Part shown: one piece after another, positions 17,660 through 26,470 of the stretch | Layout: each line of letters begins with the position of its first letter | Position numbering within the stretch: the stretch's first letter is position 1 | Source: UBA4923 sp964486135 | GTDB taxonomy: Bacteria > Bacillota > Clostridia > Saccharofermentanales > DTU023 | DNA: 64,000 nucleotides | Assembly (NCBI GenBank): GCA_964486135.1 | Contig: CAZAKT010000004.1 | Coordinates: 1-64,000 of the forward strand | Direction: 5' to 3' | The notes under the pieces: generated by a model | The model's database searches: none | The model's input: only the letters and a program-made list of their open reading frames with translations | What the model was told of the DNA's origin: nothing | Position numbers and translations under genes: made by a program

Positions 17660-18703
17660 CTACTTCTTCGGCAACTCCCTGATGGGGACTCCCAAAAAGC
17701 TCTCAATCAGGGGTTTAATACCCCGACCCGTCCTTTTGACGTGGTCATAATACTGGTAGAAATCGTAGTAACCCCAAGGATTCCCCTCAATCACACAGGG
17801 TCCCTTGTCGGAGACGGCGATATCCCAGCCAAGGTGGCCGTACTCGTCTTCCCCCTCTGTAATCTCGATCATCATATCGACCATTTCCTTGAAATACGGA
17901 ACCTGGAAGCTAGCGTCTGAGATGGGGACACCTGTTATGGGATGCTGGTCATAGCGGGTCTCAAAGGAGGGGTCGAAAAGGGAATCGTTGACGACGGCAG
18001 GCGAGATGAAACGTCCTTCCTCATCTATGGCGACACAAGAGGAACTCTGCCCCATCTTGATGATATCGACGTCATCCCAAAGGGCGATACGAACGGACAG
18101 GGGCAGGATCAGGATCCTACCCTGATACTTCAGGATGGTGAATCGGAAGCTGGCGACGGCGCTGGGTGAAACCGTATCCAGGAGTGGGTGCTGGATGATC
18201 TCTTCTTCGAGCATATCGTAATTCTTCCGGACATAGGCAATCGTCTCATCAATCCTGCTTTCATCCACCTTGATCTTTTCGACATCCCTGCCGGCGAAAC
18301 TCCAGGCTTTCTTACCGTAGAAAGTATTATGCCTTTTACAGAATTCACCTATCTCCTGGTCATTCGAATCGGCGATAACCAGGACCTCCCGATGGAAGTA
18401 CTTGGCGAAACGCTTGTAGGCCAGGACCTTGTCTGACAGGAAACCCGGGCTGTCATTGGGGGGATTGAGGTTATGGACCAGCCTGATCCAGTCGTCCACG
18501 AAGAGGTATTCCTCACGGTGGCCTGGATCACGGTATTCCATAAAATTGAAGAGCAGGTAGTCGCTCAGGGCAATCTTGTACTTGAATTTACAACGGATGA
18601 TATCGAAGAAAAGGGATAGAAAGGACCGGTCTGTGAGACCCGCCTGCTTCCTGGCGGCAAGCCAGGTTTCTTTCAGGAAGGGCCAGGCATTGGCAAGCTT
18701 CAT
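17660..18703 (-). CDS. Sugar-transfer-associated ATP-grasp protein
   Basis: The ~347-residue protein matches the ATP-grasp family found beside glycan-assembly genes. An N-terminal helical region (~1-75) precedes the ATP-grasp fold, with lysine-rich strands around VLAYKRFAKYF, the FRFTILKYQGRILIL segment and a C-terminal metal/ATP motif VIEGNPWGYYDFYQ, where E and N would bind magnesium. ATP-grasp enzymes ligate a carboxylate to an amine or thiol via an acyl-phosphate; the substrate here is unknown. The ATG at 18703 has GGGAGGA upstream and begins 4 bp after the cyclophilin gene ends. The convergent deacetylase suggests an envelope role. Confidence 0.75.
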   Translation of the reverse strand: MKLANAWPFLKETWLAARKQAGLTDRSFLSLFFDIIRCKFKYKIALSDYLLFNFMEYRDPGHREEYLFVDDWIRLVHNLNPPNDSPGFLSDKVLAYKRFAKYFHREVLVIADSNDQEIGEFCKRHNTFYGKKAWSFAGRDVEKIKVDESRIDETIAYVRKNYDMLEEEIIQHPLLDTVSPSAVASFRFTILKYQGRILILPLSVRIALWDDVDIIKMGQSSSCVAIDEEGRFISPAVVNDSLFDPSFETRYDQHPITGVPISDASFQVPYFKEMVDMMIEITEGEDEYGHLGWDIAVSDKGPCVIEGNPWGYYDFYQYYDHVKRTGRGIKPLIESFLGVPIRELPKK

Positions 18704-18707
18704 CCCC

Positions 18708-19445
18708 CTATTCCTCCCAGGAGAGGGGTTCGACAAAAAAGACCTGCTCCATTACAGGCGGTTTTGCCGGATAATCCTGACCGTCCGTCGACAGGCCGGC
18801 GATCCGGTCCAGCTCTTCCAGGCCGTAGACGACACGACCAAAAGCGGCATAGTCACCGTCAAGAAAGCAGCTGTCGTCATGGCAGATAAAAAACTGGGAA
18901 CTGGCCGAGTCGGGAATGCGCGTCCTCGCCATGGACACTGTGCCCCTTACGTGAGAAAGGGTATTGTCGACCCCGTTCGAGGCAAATTCGCCCTTGATCG
19001 TTTCAGGGGAGCCACCGCCCCCCGTCCCGGTCGGGTCACCGCCCTGGATCATGAAACCCTTGATGATCCGGTGAAAAATGAGGCCATCATAAAAGGACTG
19101 GCCGACCAGTTTTTGGAAGTTGGCGACCGTCACCGGCGCCAGCTCGGGCATCAGTTCAACCACAATATGATTGCCGCTGTCCATAAGCAGGTCGACATAG
19201 TGGCCCGCCTCTTCCGTCCTGACAAAACCTTCCGCTACCGATGGAGTCATTTTACTAGCTTTCCCTTCACTTGTCCTGGCCGTCTCCGGCATTTCCTGCT
19301 GCCTGTCCGGCGCCCGGCCGCACCCGGACAGACTGATCACTGCGGCCAGCAGGAGGGCGGCAAATCCGGCGATTTGCCGGCCTCTACTCAATTTGTATTG
19401 ATTCCTTCCGGTGTCTACGACCCGGTCACACTGGAGTACATTCAT
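18708..19445 (-). CDS. Peptidyl-prolyl cis-trans isomerase, cyclophilin type, lipoprotein
   Basis: The C-terminal ~165 residues are a bacterial cyclophilin. FHRIIKGFMIQGGDPTGTG carries the catalytic Arg, and SMARTRIPDSASSQFFI and FGRVVYGLE follow. It would help fold exported proteins outside the membrane, since a hydrophobic segment ends in a lipobox SLSGC. The ATG at 19445 overlaps the upstream stop as ATGA but gives a long N-region and has no ribosome binding site. A TTG at 19391, preceded by GGAAGG, gives a classic short lipoprotein signal and is a real alternative. Confidence 0.87.
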   Translation of the reverse strand: MNVLQCDRVVDTGRNQYKLSRGRQIAGFAALLLAAVISLSGCGRAPDRQQEMPETARTSEGKASKMTPSVAEGFVRTEEAGHYVDLLMDSGNHIVVELMPELAPVTVANFQKLVGQSFYDGLIFHRIIKGFMIQGGDPTGTGGGGSPETIKGEFASNGVDNTLSHVRGTVSMARTRIPDSASSQFFICHDDSCFLDGDYAAFGRVVYGLEELDRIAGLSTDGQDYPAKPPVMEQVFFVEPLSWEE

Positions 19446-20044
19446 GATGGAGGAACATAGGCTTCGGCATGCCAAAGGTAAATGAATTCACCCTCTTCTA
19501 CCTCAATGAAAATCTGCGTATAGTCAAACTCATAGCTGCGGTCCGGCCCTTCTTTCTCCGGGTCGTGCGCCTGCTTGTAGACCTCGCACACCCAAGTCTC
19601 CGGATCTTCCTTATCCAGGCCCCGCACGGTCAGTATACCGGGGAAAAGATCCATACCGATGAGAAAGAAACCGTTGCTCAGACGGCCGGACTGGCAGCCC
19701 AACCGGTCCCTCTCTTCATAGGATTCGATGTACGAACCCTTATACCTCAAGGTCTCTCCCGTGCGGACCTCAACCCAGGCCCGTGAGGCAAAAACCTGCG
19801 AGCGGATGAGGTCTTCATCCCCCTCCGACTCTCCCAGGAGCTCAAAGAGACCTTCTTCTTCGGTCGCGGTCAGGCAATAGAGCCCAGGATTGATCTCCTT
19901 ATCCCCCTGGGCGGGATCCCTGACCAGGAGCGTGGCGTCAAAGGCTTCACCCTCCGGCTCAGAAGAAGCACAGGCAGAAGTCGTCGCAAGTAGAAGGGAT
20001 ACACTGAAAAATACCAGCAATAGATAGATAAGTGTTCTTTTCAC
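19442..20044 (-). CDS. Lipoprotein of unknown function
   Basis: A signal peptide with lipobox TSAC (Cys25) is followed by an acidic ~175-residue extracytoplasmic domain rich in Glu, Asp and aromatic residues. I do not recognise a family. The segment YKGSYIESYEERDRLGC and the cysteines near residues 57, 116 and 151 are notable. The GTG at 20044 has AAAGGGA upstream. It is followed by, and coupled to, the cyclophilin lipoprotein gene (4-bp overlap), so the two may act together on the cell surface. Confidence 0.7.
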   Translation of the reverse strand: MKRTLIYLLLVFFSVSLLLATTSACASSEPEGEAFDATLLVRDPAQGDKEINPGLYCLTATEEEGLFELLGESEGDEDLIRSQVFASRAWVEVRTGETLRYKGSYIESYEERDRLGCQSGRLSNGFFLIGMDLFPGILTVRGLDKEDPETWVCEVYKQAHDPEKEGPDRSYEFDYTQIFIEVEEGEFIYLWHAEAYVPPS

Positions 20045-20093
20045 GGCTTTGTCCCTTTCCGGTTCCTGTCTGACAGTTTACCAAAAGAAAGGC

Positions 20094-20807
20094 TCAGCGG
20101 AAATCTTCCTTGTAAAGTTTCCGGTCAATCAGATCCGCCAGGGGAAGGGCAAGGGGTATCGAGGCCAGGGCATAGAGAATTCCTCCGGGGATATCGAGTA
20201 CCACATGTTGCTTGGTGGTTACGGTTGTTATGGCCACGCCGGTGAAGTAGAGGCTGACCAGAATTTTGAACCAGAGCCTCGTGTCCCGCAGCTTCCAGAT
20301 GAAGTAGATGGTCAAGGTACACAGGATAACATGGATGGAGGGGAACCCGCAGTAATTATTGTCAGCCCTGTAGGTCATGGCCAGTAACTTGGACCAGATG
20401 TCGGTCGCTGAATAGACCTGCTCGTAGGGTACAGGGATCCTGGTCTGGAAGAAAACAAAGGTTACATCGGCCATGAGCTGGCCCAGGATCATGGTAAAGA
20501 CATAGCGCCGGAAAAGCTGTCGGTCACGGACCAGGTAATACAGGCAGAGAATAATGATGAAGGGCGCCCATGTGTTGTAGATGACAGCCGTCCAGGGCAG
20601 GAGCGGAATCCTGCTGTCAAAGGGGATCTCCAGGCTCCGGACCCGCCCTATAGGGTAGTTCAGCAACTGCATTATCCACATGGAGGCGAAGAAAATAACC
20701 AACAAAATGAGGTCACGCCAGAAGAAACGCAAGTAGGCAAAGAGGGCCTTTCTGTCCCCAAAGGCGGGGTAGCCCGGTTTTTCAAGATCGACCTTCCTTT
20801 TCCCCAC
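20094..20807 (-). CDS. PAP2-family membrane phosphatase
   Basis: The 237-residue protein has about six membrane spans and the C-terminal part of the PAP2 signature: GFPSIHV (motif 2 Ser-His) and TKQHVVLDIPGG (motif 3 His and Asp). The layout resembles inositol-phosphoryl-transferase-like PAP2 proteins. These act on lipid phosphates at the membrane, for example undecaprenyl pyrophosphate or phosphatidylglycerol phosphate. The start is the GTG at 20807, a little after the YwaF-like gene ends, so the two are probably co-transcribed. Confidence 0.8.
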   Translation of the reverse strand: MGKRKVDLEKPGYPAFGDRKALFAYLRFFWRDLILLVIFFASMWIMQLLNYPIGRVRSLEIPFDSRIPLLPWTAVIYNTWAPFIIILCLYYLVRDRQLFRRYVFTMILGQLMADVTFVFFQTRIPVPYEQVYSATDIWSKLLAMTYRADNNYCGFPSIHVILCTLTIYFIWKLRDTRLWFKILVSLYFTGVAITTVTTKQHVVLDIPGGILYALASIPLALPLADLIDRKLYKEDFR

Positions 20808-20825
20808 GGTCCTAACCCTCCCTGA

Positions 20826-21611
20826 TCAGGCTGGTAGCCGCCTGCCGTTCCGGTCGCTTATCCTGTTCAGGGCCCGGCCACCGGCATAAAGCAGGAGAAT
20901 CAGCAAATCGTAGCCGATCAGCATGAGAAGATTGAAGGTGAAGGGGGGAAAGGACAGGGCAAAATCCTTGAGGGGACCTGGCGGATAGGACATGTAGCCA
21001 TAATTGAAGAGCATATCCCCCGTCGTAAGGAAGCTTCCATTGCAGGCGGCGTTGAAAAGGATGAGGCCCAGATTGAAGAGGGTGGTGGCGATGAGGGCAA
21101 TCTTCAAGCCCTTCCTTTCAAAGCGGAAGTCCAGGGCGTAGATGACGTAGAAGACCAGCCAGCCAAGCAGGATATGGACGATAAAAAATTGGAAGTTGGT
21201 GTAGTGGGGAAAATCGAATTTATAGAGATCCATAAAGGCCATGGAAAAGATTGAACCCAGGAAGGCCCAGTAAATCCACACCGTCCGCAGGACCTTCATA
21301 CCAAAGACAAGGTCCAGGATGAGCAGCCAGACACAAATGCGACAGTGGTATAGGGGGAGGCTGAGCTCCAGATTGAAATAGCCGGAAAGGAACTGCCAGG
21401 CGTAGAGAATCACCTGGTCAACCAGGAGGACGATGGCGGCAGCCCGCGCAATCAGGCCAGGATTCTTCTGGGAAGCCAATCGTTTTCGAAAGATTACGAT
21501 CAGGACCATGACCCCGATCCACAGGAGCATGAGGCCGATCATAAGGGGCAGGGGGATATCAACCGGTTGGGATCTTTCGACACCATAAAAGAAATGCTCA
21601 AAAAAGCTCAT
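20826..21611 (-). CDS. YwaF-like (TIGR02206 family) integral membrane protein
   Basis: The protein has about seven membrane spans over 261 residues with conserved-looking intramembrane polar residues (LPLYHCRICVWLLI; FQFFIVHILLGW). This is the pattern of the YwaF/TMEM164 family, whose eukaryotic members are acyltransferases. The ATG at 21611 has GAGAGGTG upstream. It is followed 18 bp later by the PAP2 gene, suggesting a shared lipid-related task. Bacterial function is unknown. Confidence 0.75.
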   Translation of the reverse strand: MSFFEHFFYGVERSQPVDIPLPLMIGLMLLWIGVMVLIVIFRKRLASQKNPGLIARAAAIVLLVDQVILYAWQFLSGYFNLELSLPLYHCRICVWLLILDLVFGMKVLRTVWIYWAFLGSIFSMAFMDLYKFDFPHYTNFQFFIVHILLGWLVFYVIYALDFRFERKGLKIALIATTLFNLGLILFNAACNGSFLTTGDMLFNYGYMSYPPGPLKDFALSFPPFTFNLLMLIGYDLLILLLYAGGRALNRISDRNGRRLPA

Positions 21612-21722
21612 AGGTCACCTCTCCATAAATCCGGCCGAAGGCACGGATCGATAGGCGTATTATACGCCAAAGAGTCCCCTTGGGGCAAAGCTTTTCAATT
21701 TTCTATTCTAAAGCGGGCCAAA

Positions 21723-23213
21723 TCATTTTTCCCAGTCAAAAGACCTCGTCACAGCCTTCCTCCAGCCTTCTATCTTTTCCTGACGTATGGCCTCCTGCAT
21801 AGTGGGCTCAAAGATACGGTCAACCTTCCAATTATCCCTGAGTCCATTGGTGTCCGGCCAGAAGCCTGTCGCCAGGCCTGCCAGATAGGCCGCCCCGAGT
21901 GCCGTGGTCTCAACACAGGCTGGGCGCAGGACGGGAACACTTGCGATATCGGCTTGGAATTGCATAAGAAAATCATTGTTGGACGCGCCGCCATCGGCCT
22001 TGAGGGCGCTCAGCCCGATGCCGGAATCCGCCTGCATTACCTCAAGGACATCCAGGCTTTGATAGGCAATGGACTCGAGGGCCGCGCGGACCAGATGCCT
22101 CTTATTCACGCCTCGCGTCAGCCCCACCATGACACCGCGGGCGTACTGGTCCCAGTAGGGCGCGCCCAAGCCGGTGAAGGCGGGCACAAGATAGGCCCCC
22201 TGGGTATCCTCCACCGAGAAGGCCAGCTGCTCCGATTCCGCCGCCGTCTTAATCAGATTCAGCTCATCGCGCAGCCATTGAATGGCGGCTCCCGCGACGA
22301 AGATCGAGCCTTCAAGCGCGTAATAAATCTCGCCGTCAAGCCCCCAGGCAATGGTAGTCACCAGGCCCTTGCTACTGTATACAGGCTTGGTACCTGTGTT
22401 CATCAGGAGGAAGCAGCCGGTTCCGTATGTATTTTTTGCCTCACCCGCCTCAAAACAGGCTTCCCCGAAAAGCGCAGCCTGCTGGTCACCGGCAGCGCCT
22501 CCCAGAGGCAGGGGGCGGCCAAAAAAAGAGGCGTCCGTCTCCCCGTACAGGCAGCTGGAGGGACGCACTTCGGGGAGAATAGCCGGCGGTATGTCCAGGA
22601 TCCCTAGGAGTTCCTCATCCCATTTGAGTTCCTTGATATTGAAGAGCATGGTCCGGGAGGCGTTGGAGTAATCTGTCACGTGGACCCGGCCGCGTGTCAG
22701 GCGCCAGATCAGCCAACTTTCGACCGTCCCGAAGAGAATGTCACCTTTTTCGGCACGCTGGCGGACGCCTGGAACCTGGTCGAGAATCCACTTGATTTTT
22801 GTCGCGCTGAAGTAGGCGTCGATGACCAGTCCCGTTTTTTCCCGGAAGAGGTCGGTATAGCCTTCTTTTTTTAAGCGGTCACAGGCATCGGAGGTCCGCC
22901 TGCACTGCCAGACAATCGCCTTGTAGACTGGTTCCCCGCTGTGCCTGTCCCAGAGGATGGTGGTCTCGCGTTGATTGGTGATACCGATGGCGCTTATATC
23001 CTCGGCGCGGGCGTCGATCTTGTTCATGGCCTCGACCGCAACCCCCAGCTGGCTTGACCAGATCTCGCTGGCATCGTGCTCGACCCAGCCTGGCTTGGGA
23101 AAGATTTGTTGAAACTCCTTTTGGGCAAGGGAGCAGACTTCCCCCTGGCGATTGAACAAGATACAGCGGTTACTGGTCGTGCCCGCGTCCAGAGCCATCA
23201 CGTAGTCAGCCAT
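21723..23213 (-). CDS. glpK: Glycerol kinase
   Basis: Glycerol kinase phosphorylates glycerol to sn-glycerol 3-phosphate with ATP. The FGGY-family phosphate-binding motif is at the N-terminus (MALDAGTTSNRCILF), with GITNQRETT (glycerol contact Arg-Glu), YGTGCFLLMNTG and GGASNNDFLMQFQADI following. The length of 496 residues is normal. It ends the operon, 13 bp after the DUF1667 gene, so its product feeds the glycerol-3-phosphate oxidase encoded upstream. There is no nearby glycerol facilitator. Confidence 0.96.
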   Translation of the reverse strand: MADYVMALDAGTTSNRCILFNRQGEVCSLAQKEFQQIFPKPGWVEHDASEIWSSQLGVAVEAMNKIDARAEDISAIGITNQRETTILWDRHSGEPVYKAIVWQCRRTSDACDRLKKEGYTDLFREKTGLVIDAYFSATKIKWILDQVPGVRQRAEKGDILFGTVESWLIWRLTRGRVHVTDYSNASRTMLFNIKELKWDEELLGILDIPPAILPEVRPSSCLYGETDASFFGRPLPLGGAAGDQQAALFGEACFEAGEAKNTYGTGCFLLMNTGTKPVYSSKGLVTTIAWGLDGEIYYALEGSIFVAGAAIQWLRDELNLIKTAAESEQLAFSVEDTQGAYLVPAFTGLGAPYWDQYARGVMVGLTRGVNKRHLVRAALESIAYQSLDVLEVMQADSGIGLSALKADGGASNNDFLMQFQADIASVPVLRPACVETTALGAAYLAGLATGFWPDTNGLRDNWKVDRIFEPTMQEAIRQEKIEGWRKAVTRSFDWEK

Positions 23214-23226
23214 TGCCAGTCCCTTT

Positions 23227-23577
23227 CTACCGGGAAATATCCCGTGTCACAACAAAATTGGCATCCAGGCCAAGCAAATTCCCTATGACCAGGTCCCCGC
23301 GACGGACCGGGGCCTTGAGTTCCACCTGGTCCAAGAGTGCCAGGGCCTGCCGGATCCTATTTTTTGGGATCGGTCTGTCCGTCTTAACCGGGCAGCGCCG
23401 GTGACGGCTACCCTGCAGTCTCACCGTTGATGTCACCATCCGGAGAGGGTTCAAGACCTCGTCCCTGCCATAGGCCAGCCCCCTCCGGCAGCGGTTGCCC
23501 GTAACCTGGTAATCCCGGTCTTCATCGACCTGGAGATGGCAGCCCTGGGGGCAGAGGATGCAGATCAGTTCCTTCAT
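23227..23577 (-). CDS. DUF1667 protein (accessory subunit of glycerol-3-phosphate oxidation)
   Basis: The ~116-residue protein begins MKELICILCPQGCHL, with a C-x2-C-x3-C cluster near the N-terminus and another Cys at CRRGLAYG; these four could hold an iron-sulfur cluster. DUF1667 is repeatedly found beside GlpA-like and NADH-oxidase-like flavoproteins in Firmicutes. The ATG at 23577 has GAGGGA upstream and lies 11 bp after the flavoprotein gene stops. A role as electron-transfer subunit is inference. Confidence 0.8.
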   Translation of the reverse strand: MKELICILCPQGCHLQVDEDRDYQVTGNRCRRGLAYGRDEVLNPLRMVTSTVRLQGSRHRRCPVKTDRPIPKNRIRQALALLDQVELKAPVRRGDLVIGNLLGLDANFVVTRDISR

Positions 23578-23588
23578 AACTTGCTCCC

Positions 23589-24872
23589 TCAATCTTCAAT
23601 CGAAAGCGATAAACTGCCGGATACGGAGTCAAGTTTGTCCTTTGGAAGGCTTATGAATTCCATTTCACCCGGCCCCATATAGGGCCGCCTGAAGCTCCCG
23701 ATCAATTTATCCCCCTCTTTGAGGAGTAGTCGTTTGGGTAGCTTATGGGGTTCCCGGACACGGAAAAAAAGCTGGACCTCCTCATCCATCTCCCCAGGCC
23801 TTATCCGCTGGGGGATTATGTAGGCGATGCCCGGACCCGGCTCCAGGCTCACTTCCCTTCCCTCCCAAGAGGACAGTCGGGGGGATTTTTCTCCCAGGAC
23901 ATAGTCGGCGGCCGCCCTGCCGGCCCTTTCGCTCTCCTGGGTCACATAATCGACCAGGTCGTGAACGTGAAGCACGTTTCCACAGGCAAAGACCCCCGGC
24001 CTGTCAGTCTCATTGTTTTCATAGACAAGGGGTCCCTGGGTACGGGGATCGATCGCGATCCCCGCCCCCCGGCTCAATTCATTCTCGGGGATCAGGCCGA
24101 CCGACAGAAGCAGGGTATCGACCTCATAATCAATCTCAGTGCCAGGGATCGGGTTCAGATCTGAATCGACCGCTTGAACCGTGACCCCCTCCACCCTGTT
24201 TTTCCCCCGGATGTTTGTGATGGTATGTGACAGGAGGAGTGGAATATCATAGTCATCCAGGCATTGGACGATATTTCGCGTCAGGCCGCCCGAAAAAGCT
24301 TGAATCTCGACACAGGCGACCACCTGGGCCCCTTCCAGGCTCATCCGCCTGGCCATAATGAGACCGATATCACCCGAGCCGAGGATGATTACGCGCCGGC
24401 CCACCATATAGCCTTCCATGTTGACATAGCGCTGGGCTGTACCCGCCGTCAGGATACCGGCCGGCCGGGTCCCCGGGGTCTGGATGGCGCCGCGGGTCCG
24501 CTCGCGGCAGCCCATGGCCAGGACGACTGCCTCGGCCCCAACAGACCGATAGCCCTCTGCCGCACTCATAAGAGTCAGACGATAGCCTGTCTCACAAGAA
24601 TCCAGGGAGAGGACCATGGTGTCACAGACTGACTCAACTCCACGCTCTGCCAGAGCATCCAGGATCCGCCCGGCGTATTCAGGCCCTGTCAGCTCCTCTC
24701 CAAAATAGTGGAGGCCGAAACCATTGTGAATGCACTGGTTCAGGATGCCGCCCAGCTCCCAGTCACGTTCGACCAGGAGGACGGACTCCAGGCCCTGATC
24801 CCGGGCGCTCACGGCTGCCGCGATTCCAGCAGGACCCCCTCCCACCACCACAAGCTGATAGCAATCACTCAT
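23589..24872 (-). CDS. FAD/NAD(P)-dependent oxidoreductase, glycerol-3-phosphate dehydrogenase partner
   Basis: The N-terminal FAD motif is VVVGGGPAGIAAAVSARDQG and a second dinucleotide motif (VIILGSGDIGLIMAR) lies near residue 165, the layout of disulfide-reductase-fold NADH oxidoreductases. CIHNGFG near residue 55 contains a cysteine. It would pass electrons from the GlpA-like subunit to NAD or another carrier. The true start is the ATG at 24872 with AAGGGGA upstream; the frame is open further back only because it overlaps the preceding gene, with an 8-bp genuine overlap. Confidence 0.85.
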   Translation of the reverse strand: MSDCYQLVVVGGGPAGIAAAVSARDQGLESVLLVERDWELGGILNQCIHNGFGLHYFGEELTGPEYAGRILDALAERGVESVCDTMVLSLDSCETGYRLTLMSAAEGYRSVGAEAVVLAMGCRERTRGAIQTPGTRPAGILTAGTAQRYVNMEGYMVGRRVIILGSGDIGLIMARRMSLEGAQVVACVEIQAFSGGLTRNIVQCLDDYDIPLLLSHTITNIRGKNRVEGVTVQAVDSDLNPIPGTEIDYEVDTLLLSVGLIPENELSRGAGIAIDPRTQGPLVYENNETDRPGVFACGNVLHVHDLVDYVTQESERAGRAAADYVLGEKSPRLSSWEGREVSLEPGPGIAYIIPQRIRPGEMDEEVQLFFRVREPHKLPKRLLLKEGDKLIGSFRRPYMGPGEMEFISLPKDKLDSVSGSLSLSIED

Positions 24873-26334
24873 GCCGGCAATCCCCTTTTTTCGTCTCACC
24901 GCAAAGTAGCTGGCTGCCTGCCCCATCCTGCTCGATCGACAGGGGGCTACGACCTGTCTCGCGCGCCAGTATCTCCAGGACGCGGGGCCCGCAAAAGCCA
25001 GCCTGGCAACGACCCATTCCCGTTCCCGCCCGCCTTTTGACGCCGTCAATGGATGAGGGCGGGATCTCCCTTTTCAGGGAGGCCAGGATTTCTCCCTCCG
25101 TAATGGTCTCACAACGACAAATGACTCGTCCGTAGGCGGGATGGGCCTGGATGAAGGCGGCGCGATCCTTCTCGGGGATTTCCTTGAAGCGGATAATTTG
25201 ACGGCCACCCTGCCAATGGTCTTTTTTTGTCATAGGAAGTCCCTCTTCTTCGAGCAGATCCCTGGCGTAACGGGCAACAGACGGGGCACAGGTCAGCCCC
25301 GGGGACTTGATGGCCGCCAAATCGAGGAAACGCTCGGCCGACAGCTTGATGTAGAAGTCATTCCAGCTGCTGTTGGCACGCACCCCGGCGAAATTCCTGA
25401 TATTGGATCCCAGATCCAGCCTGGGTACCATCTCCTTGGCAACCGCCGCGACCCGGTCGAGGACCGGCCGTGTTACCCCCGTATCCCCACGGTCCTCAAT
25501 TCTTTCCGAGCTGGGACCTATGAGGAAATTGTCGTGAATGGTCGGGGATACCGTGATCCCCTTGCCACGCTCAGTCGGACATTCGAAGATGATTGACCGT
25601 ACCAGCTGGCCGACCGACCGGTCAAGCAGATAATACTCCCCCCGGGTGGGCTCAATCGAAAACTCCGGCTCCGCCACCCAATTATGGATGTGATCACTTT
25701 CAAGGCCGGACGCGTTGACAAGATACCGGGCCCGGACCTTCTTTTTGCTGGTCTGGCCATCGCCATCACGGACTGAAAGTGCTATTTCGTAGTGATCCAT
25801 TGCCGGTGAAATGCCGGTAACCCGGGAATTCGGCATAAACTCGACACCATTTCGAACCGCCACCTCGGCCTGGGCCAGGGCGAACTCCCAGGGGTTGATC
25901 ACGCCGGCTTCCGGCGCCCACAAGGCGGCCACGACCTTCTTTGACAGATTGGGTTCCTGGGATCTGGCCTGCTCCCCTGTAAGGATCTCCAGGCCCCGGC
26001 AACCATTTGCCAGGCCTTGGCTGTATAGCTTATCCAGTGTCAGCCGCTCTTCCCGGTCAAAGGCCACAACCAGCGAACCCGTCCGGGCATGCTCCACCTG
26101 TAGCTCCTGGCAGAGCTGGTAGCAGAGCCTCATGCCCTCTACATTCAGTTGGCCCATAAGGGTATGGGGCGCTGGGTCAAAGCCCGCGTGAATGAGCGCT
26201 GTGTTGGCCCGTGTCGCCCCCATGGCGACATCATTTTCTTTTTCAAGCAGGGCAATGCGAAGGCGGTAAGGTGAAAGTGTATAGCTGAGCGCGCATCCAA
26301 TGACGCCCGCACCTATGATGGCGACATCATACAT
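24865..26334 (-). CDS. Glycerol-3-phosphate dehydrogenase-like FAD protein with BFD-type [2Fe-2S] domain
   Basis: The protein starts with a DAO-family FAD motif (VAIIGAGVIGCALSYTL) and a GlpA/LhgO-like catalytic domain to ~370. It ends with a cysteine domain (CRCETITEGE, then GMGRCQAGFCG) typical of BFD-like iron-sulfur binding in anaerobic GlpA. It probably oxidises glycerol 3-phosphate to dihydroxyacetone phosphate together with the next two gene products. The ATG at 26334 has GAGGGAGG about 10 nt upstream. A hairpin separates it from the sugar-transport operon upstream, though read-through is possible. Confidence 0.85.
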   Translation of the reverse strand: MYDVAIIGAGVIGCALSYTLSPYRLRIALLEKENDVAMGATRANTALIHAGFDPAPHTLMGQLNVEGMRLCYQLCQELQVEHARTGSLVVAFDREERLTLDKLYSQGLANGCRGLEILTGEQARSQEPNLSKKVVAALWAPEAGVINPWEFALAQAEVAVRNGVEFMPNSRVTGISPAMDHYEIALSVRDGDGQTSKKKVRARYLVNASGLESDHIHNWVAEPEFSIEPTRGEYYLLDRSVGQLVRSIIFECPTERGKGITVSPTIHDNFLIGPSSERIEDRGDTGVTRPVLDRVAAVAKEMVPRLDLGSNIRNFAGVRANSSWNDFYIKLSAERFLDLAAIKSPGLTCAPSVARYARDLLEEEGLPMTKKDHWQGGRQIIRFKEIPEKDRAAFIQAHPAYGRVICRCETITEGEILASLKREIPPSSIDGVKRRAGTGMGRCQAGFCGPRVLEILARETGRSPLSIEQDGAGSQLLCGETKKGDCRHE

Positions 26335-26390
26335 GGAACGGATCCCTCCCTCGACCATTATCCTCTCCTGCCCGGCAAATCACAAGTTGA

Positions 26391-26418
26391 AGGCCCGAAG
26401 CAGAGTCGCTTCGGGCCT
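26391..26418 (-). terminator. Terminator/hairpin after the first sugar-binding-protein gene
   Basis: A perfect 10-bp stem (AGGCCCGAAG / CTTCGGGCCT) with an 8-nt loop lies 53 bp past the binding-protein stop. On the minus strand it is followed by TTCAACTT, a weak U-tract. It should end or thin out transcription between the transport operon and the glycerol operon. Confidence 0.6.
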
Positions 26419-26470
26419 CCCACTTGAATCTTCGGCGTCCGCTTGCCTGGGGACGCCTCTTCATCCTTTA

